The notes under the pieces: model-generated
Seen by the model: the letters and a program-made list of their open reading frames with translations, nothing else
Told to the model about the DNA's origin: nothing
Database searches by the model: none
Shown: piece after piece, positions 42,830-52,444 of the stretch
Numbering within the stretch: position 1 is the stretch's first letter
How the letters are laid out: each line of letters starts with the position of its first letter
NCBI RefSeq assembly: GCF_007990505.1
Contig: NZ_AP019822.1
Location: forward strand, 496,001 to 560,000
Length of the DNA stretch: 64,000 nucleotides
Origin: Pseudoleptotrichia goodfellowii
GTDB taxonomy: Bacteria > Fusobacteriota > Fusobacteriia > Fusobacteriales > Leptotrichiaceae
Direction: 5' to 3'
Position numbers and translations under genes: made by a program

Positions 42830-43573
42830 TAAGTAAAAATAATATTTATTTTAGAGATTTTCTTTAATAGGTATTATTTTTTATATTATCATTTATAATA
42901 TAAAATAGTTTTAAATTAATATTTGTATAGAAAAATTTATTTTGATAGAACTCTTTTCTATAAAGAATATCCCTTTTTTTAAATGCTCCAAAAATTCGTT
43001 ATTGCTTTTTTAAAAGGTATTTGTTATAATGTTATAAGATAAAATAAAGAAAAAATAAAAGTTATATTTTTATAAGAGTTAATATTAGTTGCTATATTTG
43101 AACAAGTATTTTTATGAAAATTTAGTTAATATAAAGATTTAAAAAAAATAAGTTTAAATAAAAATAAAATAATAAATATATAACTGAATTTTTGAAAATA
43201 TTATTTAAATTTTTATCTTGTAATATTATTGTAATACTAAAAAAGTAAAAATGATATTTGGAGTTGTTTTTTTGTTACAAAAAGAAACGGTGTCGGAAAA
43301 TATTTCGTTTTAAAATATAATACGGATCTAAAATAATATACATTTTAAGTAAAAAAATTAAAAGTGATTCAATTCTCAATGTGAATGAAAAAATAACCTG
43401 ATTATCAAATTAAAAATTCAACTAATCATTCAATGCAAAATCGTATCGAAAAATTTTAATAGTAAATAAAAATGGGGAAGTTTTAATGACAGTGTATAAA
43501 ATAATAATATACAATAAAATCCTTGAAGAGGGATTCAAATAACTACTATATTTATCTTATACAAGGAGGAAGT
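42830..43573. other. very AT-rich intergenic region upstream of the adhesin genes
   Basis: This 744-bp stretch has no frame worth calling. I see several TATAAT-like boxes (for example near 43027-43038) and a possible promoter TTGAAG (43523-43528) with TATATT (43547-43552) at 18-bp spacing, very close to the fadA-like ribosome site AAGGAGGA (43563-43570). Its length suggests a regulated leader or upstream binding sites, but none is identifiable. Confidence 0.4.
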
Positions 43574-43960
43574 ATGAAAAAAATCATTTTATTACTAGCG
43601 GGAATATTAACAGTATCGTCAGTAAGTTATTCGGCACCGCAAAAGAGCTTGGAACAAAGTTTGAATGCGATAGAAGCAAAATTTAATGATTTACTTGAAA
43701 AAGAAGCACAGAAGAAAAGAGAGTTTGAAGCACAGAAAGCACAACTGGAAGCAGAAGTTGAAGACTTGAAAGCAAAAGAACAGGGGAAAGAAAAACTGTT
43801 TGAAAAGCTGAAAAAGGATTCGGAAGTAAGATGGTTAAGAGACAAGTATAAACAGGTTCTTAACAATTACGACACATACTATAAAAACATAGCAAAAATG
43901 ATAAGAGAAAAAGAGCAGAAGATAAGTGAATTAGAAGCAATGTTATCAGTGATGAATTAG
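43574..43960 (+). CDS. FadA-family adhesin protein
   Basis: This 128-residue precursor starts at ATG 43574 with a perfect AAGGAGGA site; the in-frame extension upstream has none. Residues 1-21 are a signal peptide ending SVSYSA. The mature protein is almost entirely alpha-helical coiled coil, rich in Glu, Lys and Gln, with the family segment LEQSLNAIEAKFNDLLEKE and a C-terminal KEQKISELEAML. FadA proteins are small secreted helical-hairpin adhesins that polymerise on fusobacterial surfaces. It is the first of six genes leading to the giant autotransporter, spaced by about 10 bp. Confidence 0.85.
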   Translation: MKKIILLLAGILTVSSVSYSAPQKSLEQSLNAIEAKFNDLLEKEAQKKREFEAQKAQLEAEVEDLKAKEQGKEKLFEKLKKDSEVRWLRDKYKQVLNNYDTYYKNIAKMIREKEQKISELEAMLSVMN

Positions 43961-43970
43961 GAGGGAAGTA

Positions 43971-44411
43971 ATGAAAAAGATAGTAATGTTGGGCTTACTT
44001 GCGATAGGAAGTATAGTAATGGCAGAGAGTGCACAGGACGTATTAAGAAAAGCAAGAGAAGACTATTATAGACAACAAAAAGAGGCATCAAGACCTGTAA
44101 GAGAAGAAAAAGTAAAAGAAAAGAAAGTGTTAAGAAGAGAAACAGCTGAAGGGAATGTACAGGAAGTGACATTGGATGTAGAAGAAGAAGCAGTAGAAGA
44201 AGTAAAACCAAAGACACCGATGGAAAAACTTGAGTATAATGCAGCAAAGGCAAAAGACAGAGTGGACTTTTACGAAAGAGTAGTGAGAAGTGTAGAAAGA
44301 GAAGAAAAAGAATTAAACGGATATAATGAAGTAATAGGCAAGAAAAAGAAAGTAAAGAAAGTAGTAGAGAAAAAAGTAAGAGAGCCTAAGAAAGTAAATA
44401 AGAAGAAATAG
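43971..44411 (+). CDS. secreted charged coiled-coil protein
   Basis: This 146-residue precursor has a short signal peptide ending SIVMAES. The mature protein is dominated by Arg, Glu, Lys and Val: an early helical DVLRKAREDYYRQQKEA segment, an acidic middle (EEEAVEEV), and a strongly basic Lys/Val tail. It has no recognised domain, but the composition and place in the operon match the accessory proteins found upstream of fusobacterial autotransporters (the rad-type operon). AGGAGGG lies 10 bp after the previous stop. The role is unknown; an envelope or chaperone function for the autotransporter is an inference. Confidence 0.65.
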   Translation: MKKIVMLGLLAIGSIVMAESAQDVLRKAREDYYRQQKEASRPVREEKVKEKKVLRRETAEGNVQEVTLDVEEEAVEEVKPKTPMEKLEYNAAKAKDRVDFYERVVRSVEREEKELNGYNEVIGKKKKVKKVVEKKVREPKKVNKKK

Positions 44412-44420
44412 GAGGAAGCA

Positions 44421-44960
44421 ATGAAAGTGAGAAAAGCGATAGGGTTGTTGGCAGGATTAGTACTGTTAATGACACAAATAAGTTACAGTGACCCTGCAGT
44501 GGACAGATTATTGAAAGAAGCGAGAAAAAGACAGGCAGAGGAAGCGAAGCAGGAGAAGGTAGAAGAAGTGACAGTGGAAGAAACACCTGTTACAACAGAA
44601 ACACCAAACAGTATACAAAAGAGAGCGGCAGAAATAAAAAGAGAATCACAAAGTAAAAAAAGTCAAGAAATGAAGATGAAAAAAGATGCCCAGATGCAAA
44701 AGAAAGCAGAAATGAGAGCAAATAAGGCAAGACAGAAGAACATGACAGAAAGTGAAAAGATGAATGTAGAAATACAGAGAATCAAAAAAAGAGTGGATGA
44801 AATAAACAACAATATAGAAACATTCCACAAAACAAATGAAGCGTTAGAGAAAATGGAAGAGAGACTGGAAGGTATACAAAGTAAAATGAAACTTTTAACT
44901 TCCTTTTTTGAAAAAAGGAAGCGAAAAAACAAACGACAAAATTTTACTAACTCGAAATAA
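44421..44960 (+). CDS. secreted coiled-coil protein with altered C-terminus
   Basis: This 179-residue precursor has a signal peptide of about 23 residues ending ISYSD. A DPAVDRLLKEARKRQAEEAK helix resembles the start of the preceding protein's mature region. A Thr/Val/Glu linker follows, then a long Lys/Glu/Met coiled coil to about residue 160. The last codons (TSFFEKRKRKNKRQNFTNSK) run through a perfect 23-bp palindrome (44899-44921) into the inverted-repeat element at 44939. The natural C-terminus may therefore have been replaced by an inserted repeat. An AGGAGG site precedes the ATG. Function is unknown. Confidence 0.65.
   Translation: MKVRKAIGLLAGLVLLMTQISYSDPAVDRLLKEARKRQAEEAKQEKVEEVTVEETPVTTETPNSIQKRAAEIKRESQSKKSQEMKMKKDAQMQKKAEMRANKARQKNMTESEKMNVEIQRIKKRVDEINNNIETFHKTNEALEKMEERLEGIQSKMKLLTSFFEKRKRKNKRQNFTNSK
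44899..44921. repeat. 23-bp perfect palindrome
   Basis: CTTCCTTTTTT and AAAAAAGGAAG flank a single G, at the 3' end of the coiled-coil gene. Confidence 0.7.
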
Positions 44961-45049
44961 CTGACTACACTATAAAAACAACAAACTCGCTACGCTCAAA
45001 CAGTTGTTTTTATGACGTTTCGTTACGTATTTCTCGAAGTAAAATTTAA
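44939..45049. repeat. nested inverted-repeat element (possible MITE or attenuator)
   Basis: The outer arms AAATTTTACTaactCGAAATA and TATTTCTCGAAGTAAAATTT are near-perfect inverted copies at the two ends. Inside, AAAAACAAC (44977-44985) pairs with GTTGTTTTT across the sequence ACTCGCTACGCTC, and ACG/CGT pairs follow in ATGACGTTTCGTTACGT. The element sits inside an operon, between the coiled-coil protein and the lipoprotein genes. It could lower readthrough to downstream genes or be a small non-autonomous mobile repeat. Confidence 0.6.
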
Positions 45050-45131
45050 ATGTCGGAAGTAAAGAAAACTTCAACGTTGTAAAATATGATGTTGAGAGAA
45101 AAATAAAAATATAACAGGAGAGGTAGAAAAT

Positions 45132-45374
45132 ATGAAAAAGATAGCAATAGCATTAGGATTAGGAGCATTGGCAGTATCATGTACAAATGCAAAGTTGGTA
45201 AACTATAATACAGATAGATTAGACAATATAGAAGCATATTTGAAAGAAAATAAATTTGTAAAACCTTCGGATAATTTAGAAAAATTGAAAAATGAAGGAC
45301 AAATAGAATATACAACACAATATAAGTCATTGGAAAGAGAGGCGGACGCATGGAAAGAAAGTCAAGAGCAATAA
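45132..45374 (+). CDS. small adhesin-operon lipoprotein
   Basis: This 80-residue precursor has a lipoprotein signal ending LAVSC (Cys17). The mature part of 64 residues is helical and charged (NYNTDRLDNIEAYLKENKFV and ESLEREADAWKE-like sequence). AGGAGAGG precedes the ATG. The 3' end overlaps the OmpA-family gene by 25 bp. Similar short lipoproteins occur just before ompA-like and autotransporter genes in fusobacterial rad-type operons. The function is unknown, possibly in assembly of the outer-membrane adhesin. Confidence 0.75.
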   Translation: MKKIAIALGLGALAVSCTNAKLVNYNTDRLDNIEAYLKENKFVKPSDNLEKLKNEGQIEYTTQYKSLEREADAWKESQEQ

Positions 45375-45871
45375 TATTAATGATGTTGTTATTGATGCTT
45401 TCGATTCCTACGATGGCTTTCAGAAAGCTTACGACAACACAAATAAGAGAAAATTCGATAAGAATAAATGCATTGGAATTGGATGAAATAGATATAACAA
45501 AAGTAAAAGGACCGAAAGAAGTAACAGTAGTATTGGATGAGAGATCATTGTTATTTGATTTTGACAAGTCTAATGTAAAACCTCAATATTACGGAATATT
45601 ACAAAACTTGAAAGAATACATAGAAGTAAACGACTATGATGTAACAATCATAGGACATACAGACTCTAAGGGAACAAATGAATACAACATGAAACTCGGA
45701 ATGAGAAGAGCGGAAAGTGTAAAAGCTAAAATGATAGAGTTTGGAGTGCCTGCAAGCAGAATAGTGGGAGTAGAATCAAGAGGAGAAGAAGAACCTGTAG
45801 CAACAAATGACACAGCAGAAGGAAGAGCATTGAACAGAAGAATAGAATTTAAACTTGTGAGAAAAAATTAA
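45350..45871 (+). CDS. OmpA-family peptidoglycan-binding protein
   Basis: This 173-residue precursor has a signal peptide (ending PTMAF). A C-terminal OmpA domain from about residue 60 has LLFDFDKSNVKP, the peptidoglycan-binding TIIGHTDSKGTNEYNMKLGMRRAE pattern (split over residues about 100-125) and NRRIEFKL at the end. No beta-barrel is present, so it is a periplasmic cell-wall anchor rather than a porin. It overlaps the lipoprotein gene and precedes the giant autotransporter by 130 bp. Confidence 0.9.
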   Translation: MERKSRAIILMMLLLMLSIPTMAFRKLTTTQIRENSIRINALELDEIDITKVKGPKEVTVVLDERSLLFDFDKSNVKPQYYGILQNLKEYIEVNDYDVTIIGHTDSKGTNEYNMKLGMRRAESVKAKMIEFGVPASRIVGVESRGEEEPVATNDTAEGRALNRRIEFKLVRKN

Positions 45872-46001
45872 TAAACAAGAATAAAATCTATTGAAAACAG
45901 ACGAAATTTAAAAAACAGGATGAGAATAAGAGATAAAGAAGAAAAAGCGATAAGAAATGAGAGGAAAATAAAAGGAATTTAGTTATAGAAAGGAAGAAAT
46001 T

Positions 46002-49000
46002 ATGAGTAATAATTTGAAGAAAATGGAAAAAGATTTAAGAGCTTTTGCTAAAAGATCAAAAGATGTAAAATATACAAAAGGTCTTCTATTCAGCTTTCTA
46101 TTAATGGGAATGTTGACATTTTCCGATACATTGACATCACCTGAAGTTAAGAGCACAGAAAATGCTATAAATCAGACAAGAAAAGAATTGAATACATCAA
46201 TAAACGATTTACATGTGGCGTTTAAACAGGCCAAAAGAGATAACAACAGATTATTGAAAAGAGCAAATTTGGAATTGATTCAGTTAATGGAACAGGGAGA
46301 CCATGTAGTAAAATCACCATGGAGCAGCTGGCAAATGGGAATGAACTACTTCTACAGTGACTGGAGAGGAACTTACAAAGGTAGAGGAGATAAGGCAGAA
46401 AAATATCCTTATGAAGGTATATTTCAAAGAGATAAAGATGAATTTAATAGATATATAGCACCGAACAGTGAAAATTATGGATTATTACCTACATCAACTA
46501 ATCCTAGATCTGCTGCTTCTAATCAAAGAACAAATTTAAATGGCTATGGTATTGCTAGTACTCAACCTGTTCCTGAACCACCTGCTGTAACAGAAGTAAA
46601 TGCTGGGATAAATCCTAAGAGTGTAAATAAAGTGCCTTTAAATATTGCTGCTAAGACTGCAAACTCACCAACATTGCCAGAAGCAGTAAAATTTGCACCT
46701 ATAGATCCAAAAATAGTTATACCTGCTGATCCAGATTTACCGGAAGCACCTAAATTTTCAGTAGTACTAGGAGCAGACTGTAATGAAGGATGTGACAGTT
46801 CTGCTTCTACACCTAGACAAAATACAAAAGGAAACTTTCTAGGATCGGAAGAAAATCAAAGTAAACAAAATATCGATACAATCTTACATTATACTTGGCC
46901 AAATAATACAGGTGCAGAAAAATCCTATGCATTTAAAATGTATAAAGAAGGAGATACAACAAATTTACCAGCTCCTTCAAGCGGAAATACATACTATTTT
47001 AATTCATATAATTTTGGTGGAACAAAGGAATTTGCAAATGGTGTTGTGGCTTCTCAAGGAGATAATAAAAATAATCAACGTTTCTTTATAGGAGGGTCCA
47101 GATTCTGGGAAATTGATAATATTAGCTCAGGGACATTCGAATTTCCAAATGGGAAAAAATTAAATCTTGGTGGAATTCTTACTCTTGGTCTTGTATCTCA
47201 AGAAAATGGAACAGAATTAAAAAATTCTGGAACGATAACTGATGAAGAAGAAAAAGATGAAAAATGGATTAAAGAAATGCCTTATGATCCTGGAAAAGAT
47301 TATTTAACTATAAAAGGTCCAACGGAAGATTATAAAGTAAAAAGAAGTGGAGAGGGATATGTAGGTTACAAGGTTGGAATTGCACAAGTTCAAGAAAATG
47401 GGTCGAATTCATATGGTGCAATCAATCAAAAAATGACAAACTCTCCAACAGGAAAAATTAATTTCTTTGGAGAAAGATCTATTGGTATGTATGTATACTT
47501 ACCAGGAAGTACAACTTATGCAATAATGAAAAATGAAGGAGAAATTAATCTAAGAGGAAGCGAAAGCTATGGTATGAAAATAGCTGCAAAGTCTGCTGAC
47601 AGAGCAGAAATGGTAAATGCCTCAACAGGAAAAATTACATTAGGTAAAAATGGTAAAGATAGTGCAAGTAACTCAATTGCTATGGCATTAACTGCTGATA
47701 ACACTGTTGCTAATGGCGTAAGCTTAAAAAGAGGAAATGCAAGAAATGAAGGTACAATAACATTGAAAGATGTTCAAAATTCAATAGGAACATATGTAAA
47801 TGTAGATTCTAATATAACAAATACTTCTACCGGTAAAATTAATATTAATTCAACTATAGCAAAATTAACAGAAGCTGAGAAAAATGCCGGAAAGAAACAA
47901 GCTTTTAATATGGGAATGAGAGCAGATTCTCATGCAGGTGCAGAAATTATAAATAATGGAGAAATAACTATTGATGGATCTTATGCTATTGGAATGTTAG
48001 CTAAAGGTTCTAAATTAGTAAATACTAAAACAATAAGCAGTACAAATGTAAAAAATGGTATAGGTATTGTAGGTATGAATGGAGCAACTGTTGAAAACAG
48101 AGGAACTGTTAAAGTTGTTGGAACAGGAAATACTAACAATATAGGAGTACTTATAAATTCTGGTTCTACAGGAACTGTTGGAACAATGGCACCAGGAGCC
48201 AGTGCACCATCAGTAGAAGTTTCAGGAGATAATTCTACTGGAGTTCTTGTAACAGGTGCTGGCAGTTCATTAACTTTAAAAGGAAATGTAAAAGTATCTG
48301 GAAATAGTATAACAGGTATAGTGGCAGATGGGACCAATGTTAAATTAGAAGATGATGCGACTGTAACAGTTGATGATAATGGCTCAGAAGCAGGAGAAAT
48401 AGATAAAAAAGGCTCTTATGGTATAGTTGTAAGAGGCTCAGCAGGAAAGTTTGAAGGAACTGGTACAACAGTTAATGCAAAAGTAAAAACAGATAAGTCT
48501 ATAGGATTGTATTCTGAAGGAAACTTAACTGTAAAAAAAGCTAATATAACTGCAACAGATGGTGCGATAAATTTCTTTGCAAAAGATGGAAAAATAAACA
48601 TAACAGGTGGAGGAACTACTGTAACAGGACAAAAATCATTATTATTTTATACAAGTGGAACTGGAAAAGTTACTCTTGGTGGAGCAATGACATCAACAAT
48701 AAAAGGTGGAACTACTCCAAATACAAGAGGAACAGCTTTTTATTATGTATCTCCAACAAGATATGGAACTTTTGATAAAACAGCTATTCAGAATTATTTT
48801 AATAATACTTTTGGTAATGGAACAAGCACATTAAATAATTTAACATTAAATATGGAACAAGGTTCAAGATTATTTGTTGCTTCCAATGTTGGAATGAATT
48901 TGTCAGATACATCAGCAACAAATTTAATGTCAGGTATAACAAATGCCCCAACAATAAATGGTTCAAATTATAAAACATTCATGTTGTATTTGAGTAAATT

Positions 49001-52000
49001 AACTATAAATCAACCTGTTGATTTAAATGATTCTAATAGTAATTATGCACAGTTAGAAATCGCAAATTCATCTATTGATAATGCTAATCAGATGACAGGA
49101 AGCCAAAATAGACAAGTTGCGATGGCACAGGAAAACGGAAATGATACAAGTGGAAATGGATACAACCCTGGAGAAGTAACGCTTACAAATACAGCAACAG
49201 GGACAATAAATCTTACTGGAGAAGAAACAACAGGGATATATGCAAAAAGAGGAATTATAAGAAATGAAGGAACAATAAGTGTAGGTAAAAAATCTACGGC
49301 TATATATCTTGTAGAAGATGACAGAGGTCCTGCGGATGGATCAAAAGCTGCAAATGATGCAACAGGAACGATAAAATTAGGAGAAAATTCAACTGGAATA
49401 TTCTATAAGGTAAATTCTGCAGGTACACACACAGGAACAGCAGGAGGAGTGTCTAATGCAGGTAGAATAGAATCTACAGCAAATAATGTAACAGGAATAT
49501 CAATTGACAACCCACATAGTACGGCAAGAATATTCAGAAATGAATCATCAGGAGTGATAGACTTACAAGGACAGGAATCAACTGGAATATTTGCAACAGG
49601 AACAGGAACATATGAAGCATCAAATGAGGGTAAAATAAACCTTGCATCATCAACAAATATTAATAAACCTAATATAGGAATGTACACTGATAAATCATCA
49701 ATAACATTAAATAATAATGGTACAATAACAGGTGGAAACAAGACAGTAGGAATATATGGATACAATGTCAATCTTGGAAGTACTTCAGTTGCTAAAACAG
49801 GAACAGGAGGAACAATAGTATATTCAAAAGGTGGAAATGTTGTTGCAAATGGGAAACTTTCAGTAGGAGAAGATGGAGCAGAAGGAGCAAATGATGCAGT
49901 AGGAGTTTACTATGTAGGACAGGGAGGAACAGTAACAAGTAATGCAAGTGAAATAAATATAGGAAATAGTGCATATGGATTTGTTATACAAAATGAACAC
50001 GGTGCAGGAGTAACATTAACAACAAACACAGCTAATGTAACACTAAAAAATGATTCAGTTTATTCTTATTCAAATAATAGAGCAGGGACAGTTATAAACA
50101 ATACAGTTTTAAATTCTACTGGAAATGGAAACTATGGAATCTATAGTGCAGGAACAGTTACAAATAATAGAGATATAAATTTTGGAACAGGTATAGGTAA
50201 TGTAGGAATGTATAGTATATTTGGTGGAACAGGAACGAATAATGCAACTATAACAGTAGGAGCCTCTGATACAGCGAGAGAAAAATTTGGAATAGGAATG
50301 GCTGCAGGATATAAAACAAGAGACTCAGCAAATATAATAAATAGCCCTACAGGAGTAATAAATGTAAATGGTAAGAACAGTATTGGAATGTATGCGACTG
50401 GAGCTTCATCAACTGCAATAAATAAAGGTACAATAAATCTTAGAGGAGAAAATTCAGTAGGGATGTATCTGGATAATGGAGCAACAGGAATAAATGAAGG
50501 AACAATAACAACTGTTGGTTCTCCTAAAGGAGCTAAAGGAGTAGTTTTAAGTAATAATTCGAAATTGATAAATAGAGCAGGAGCTAAAATTAATATAAAT
50601 TCTGCAGAAGGATTTGGAATATACAGAGTAAATTCTGAAGAAACAAATATTACTATAGCAAACTATGGAGATATAACAGTAAGTGGTGGAGCAACAGCTA
50701 GTGGAAAGTTTGATCCAACAGGAGGAAAAGAATTAGAGAAGACAGCAGGAGGAGTAACATTAAAAGCACCTAAAGGTACTACAGATGTTAATATAACATC
50801 AAAAGGAAAACCTGTACCAAATGTTGAAAAAATAACTGATCCAATAGGACATAGAGGGAATGCTTTGATATCAAGATTAGGAATGTATGTTGATACTTTA
50901 AGAGGAACTAATCCTATAAATGGATTAGAGAAGTTAAATGTTAAAAAAGCTGAATTATTATATGGAGTAGAAGCTGCGCAAAATTCAAACTCTAAATATT
51001 TTGAAGTTTCTGGGAAAATTTTAAAACCATATCAGGATGCTGTAAAAAAAGCAACAGGAATGAAATGGAGTCATAATTCTGCTTCTTTTACATGGATGGC
51101 ATTACCTTCAGTTGATGGAAATGGAGTACCTTTAAAAGTTGGAATGGCAAAAATACCATATACAGAATTTGCTGGGAAAAAACCAACACCAGTTGAGGTA
51201 ACTGATACATATAATTTCTTAGATGGTTTAGAACAAAGATATGATAAAAATGCTCTTGAATCTAGAGAAAAATTATTATTTAATAAATTAAATGGAATAG
51301 GAAAAAATGAAGCAGTTCTATTCTATCAGGCAGTAGATGAAATGATGGGACACCAGTATGCAAATGTACAGCAGAGAATATATGGAACAGGAAGAATGAT
51401 AGATAAGGAAATCAGTCATCTGTCTAAAGAGTGGGATACTAAGTCTAAACAGTCAAATAAGATAAAACTATTTGGAATGAGAGACGAATATAATACAGAT
51501 ACAGCAGGAGTAATAGATTATACAAGTAATGCATATGGAATTGCATATCTGCATGAAGATGAAACAGTTAAACTTGGAAACAGATCAGGATGGTATGCAG
51601 GAGCGGTATATAACAGATTCAAGTTCAAGGATATTGGAAGATCAGAAGAAAATCAGACTATGTTAAAACTTGGAATCTTCAAGACAATGTCACCGGTAGC
51701 AGACCATAACGGAAGTCTTCAATGGACAATATCAGGAGAAGGATATGTATCAAGAAACGACATGCACAGAAAGTATCTTGTAGTTGATGAAATCTTCAAT
51801 GCGAATTCAGACTATACAACATATGGAGTGGCAGTTAAGAACGAACTTGGATATAATATAAGAACAAGTGAAAGAACAAGCATAAGACCATACGGAAGTT
51901 TAAAACTTGAATATGGAAGATTCAATACAATAAAGGAGAAAACAGGAGAAGTAAGACTTGAAGTAAAAGGAAATGATTATTACTCTGTAAAACCTGAAGT

Positions 52001-52301
52001 AGGAATCGAATTCAAATATAAACAACCTATGGCAGTAAGAACGACATTTACGACTACATTAGGTTTAGGATATGAAAACGAACTTGGAAAAGTAGGAAAT
52101 GTAAAAAATAAAGGAAGAGTGGCATATACTGATGCGGACTGGTTTAATATAAGAGGAGAAAAAGACGACAGAAGAGGAAACTTTAAAGCGGATTTGAACC
52201 TCGGAATAGAAAATCAGAGATTCGGAGTAACATTGAATGCAGGATATGACACAAAAGGTAAAAACATAAGAGGCGGATTAGGACTTAGAGTTATTTACTA
52301 A
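46002..52301 (+). CDS. giant autotransporter adhesin (RadD/Fap2-type layout)
   Basis: This 2099-residue protein begins with the fusobacterial autotransporter N-terminal domain: MSNNLKKMEKDLRAFAKRSK, then a signal-like hydrophobic stretch (about 28-42), a coiled coil, and WSSWQMGMNYFYSDWRGTYK. The passenger (about 170-1720) is a beta-helix of repeated turns with the recurring pattern G-x-I-x-x-x-G-x-x-S-x-G-M-Y, for example in INLRGENSVGMYLDNGATG. The C-terminal 300 residues form the translocator barrel and end LGLRVIY with the terminal aromatic. It should be an outer-membrane surface adhesin. GAAAGGAAG lies 6 bp upstream of the ATG. A terminator follows. Codon choice in the passenger differs from that in both ends. 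Confidence 0.92.
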   Translation: MSNNLKKMEKDLRAFAKRSKDVKYTKGLLFSFLLMGMLTFSDTLTSPEVKSTENAINQTRKELNTSINDLHVAFKQAKRDNNRLLKRANLELIQLMEQGDHVVKSPWSSWQMGMNYFYSDWRGTYKGRGDKAEKYPYEGIFQRDKDEFNRYIAPNSENYGLLPTSTNPRSAASNQRTNLNGYGIASTQPVPEPPAVTEVNAGINPKSVNKVPLNIAAKTANSPTLPEAVKFAPIDPKIVIPADPDLPEAPKFSVVLGADCNEGCDSSASTPRQNTKGNFLGSEENQSKQNIDTILHYTWPNNTGAEKSYAFKMYKEGDTTNLPAPSSGNTYYFNSYNFGGTKEFANGVVASQGDNKNNQRFFIGGSRFWEIDNISSGTFEFPNGKKLNLGGILTLGLVSQENGTELKNSGTITDEEEKDEKWIKEMPYDPGKDYLTIKGPTEDYKVKRSGEGYVGYKVGIAQVQENGSNSYGAINQKMTNSPTGKINFFGERSIGMYVYLPGSTTYAIMKNEGEINLRGSESYGMKIAAKSADRAEMVNASTGKITLGKNGKDSASNSIAMALTADNTVANGVSLKRGNARNEGTITLKDVQNSIGTYVNVDSNITNTSTGKININSTIAKLTEAEKNAGKKQAFNMGMRADSHAGAEIINNGEITIDGSYAIGMLAKGSKLVNTKTISSTNVKNGIGIVGMNGATVENRGTVKVVGTGNTNNIGVLINSGSTGTVGTMAPGASAPSVEVSGDNSTGVLVTGAGSSLTLKGNVKVSGNSITGIVADGTNVKLEDDATVTVDDNGSEAGEIDKKGSYGIVVRGSAGKFEGTGTTVNAKVKTDKSIGLYSEGNLTVKKANITATDGAINFFAKDGKINITGGGTTVTGQKSLLFYTSGTGKVTLGGAMTSTIKGGTTPNTRGTAFYYVSPTRYGTFDKTAIQNYFNNTFGNGTSTLNNLTLNMEQGSRLFVASNVGMNLSDTSATNLMSGITNAPTINGSNYKTFMLYLSKLTINQPVDLNDSNSNYAQLEIANSSIDNANQMTGSQNRQVAMAQENGNDTSGNGYNPGEVTLTNTATGTINLTGEETTGIYAKRGIIRNEGTISVGKKSTAIYLVEDDRGPADGSKAANDATGTIKLGENSTGIFYKVNSAGTHTGTAGGVSNAGRIESTANNVTGISIDNPHSTARIFRNESSGVIDLQGQESTGIFATGTGTYEASNEGKINLASSTNINKPNIGMYTDKSSITLNNNGTITGGNKTVGIYGYNVNLGSTSVAKTGTGGTIVYSKGGNVVANGKLSVGEDGAEGANDAVGVYYVGQGGTVTSNASEINIGNSAYGFVIQNEHGAGVTLTTNTANVTLKNDSVYSYSNNRAGTVINNTVLNSTGNGNYGIYSAGTVTNNRDINFGTGIGNVGMYSIFGGTGTNNATITVGASDTAREKFGIGMAAGYKTRDSANIINSPTGVINVNGKNSIGMYATGASSTAINKGTINLRGENSVGMYLDNGATGINEGTITTVGSPKGAKGVVLSNNSKLINRAGAKININSAEGFGIYRVNSEETNITIANYGDITVSGGATASGKFDPTGGKELEKTAGGVTLKAPKGTTDVNITSKGKPVPNVEKITDPIGHRGNALISRLGMYVDTLRGTNPINGLEKLNVKKAELLYGVEAAQNSNSKYFEVSGKILKPYQDAVKKATGMKWSHNSASFTWMALPSVDGNGVPLKVGMAKIPYTEFAGKKPTPVEVTDTYNFLDGLEQRYDKNALESREKLLFNKLNGIGKNEAVLFYQAVDEMMGHQYANVQQRIYGTGRMIDKEISHLSKEWDTKSKQSNKIKLFGMRDEYNTDTAGVIDYTSNAYGIAYLHEDETVKLGNRSGWYAGAVYNRFKFKDIGRSEENQTMLKLGIFKTMSPVADHNGSLQWTISGEGYVSRNDMHRKYLVVDEIFNANSDYTTYGVAVKNELGYNIRTSERTSIRPYGSLKLEYGRFNTIKEKTGEVRLEVKGNDYYSVKPEVGIEFKYKQPMAVRTTFTTTLGLGYENELGKVGNVKNKGRVAYTDADWFNIRGEKDDRRGNFKADLNLGIENQRFGVTLNAGYDTKGKNIRGGLGLRVIY

Positions 52302-52316
52302 TAGTTTCTAAATAAG

Positions 52317-52356
52317 GGAAAGAGTAATTTCAAAGAGCTGAAATACTCTTTCTTTT
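52317..52356 (+). terminator. terminator after the giant autotransporter
   Basis: GGAAAGAGTAATTTCA pairs with TGAAATACTCTTTC (one bulge) around AAGAGC, followed by TTTTT. Confidence 0.85.
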
Positions 52357-52444
52357 TATATGATAAGGAACTTTTAAAAGTTATTGACAGGAGAGAATAA
52401 AAAATATAAAATATGAAAAATAAAATTATTCGGGAGGATTATCC

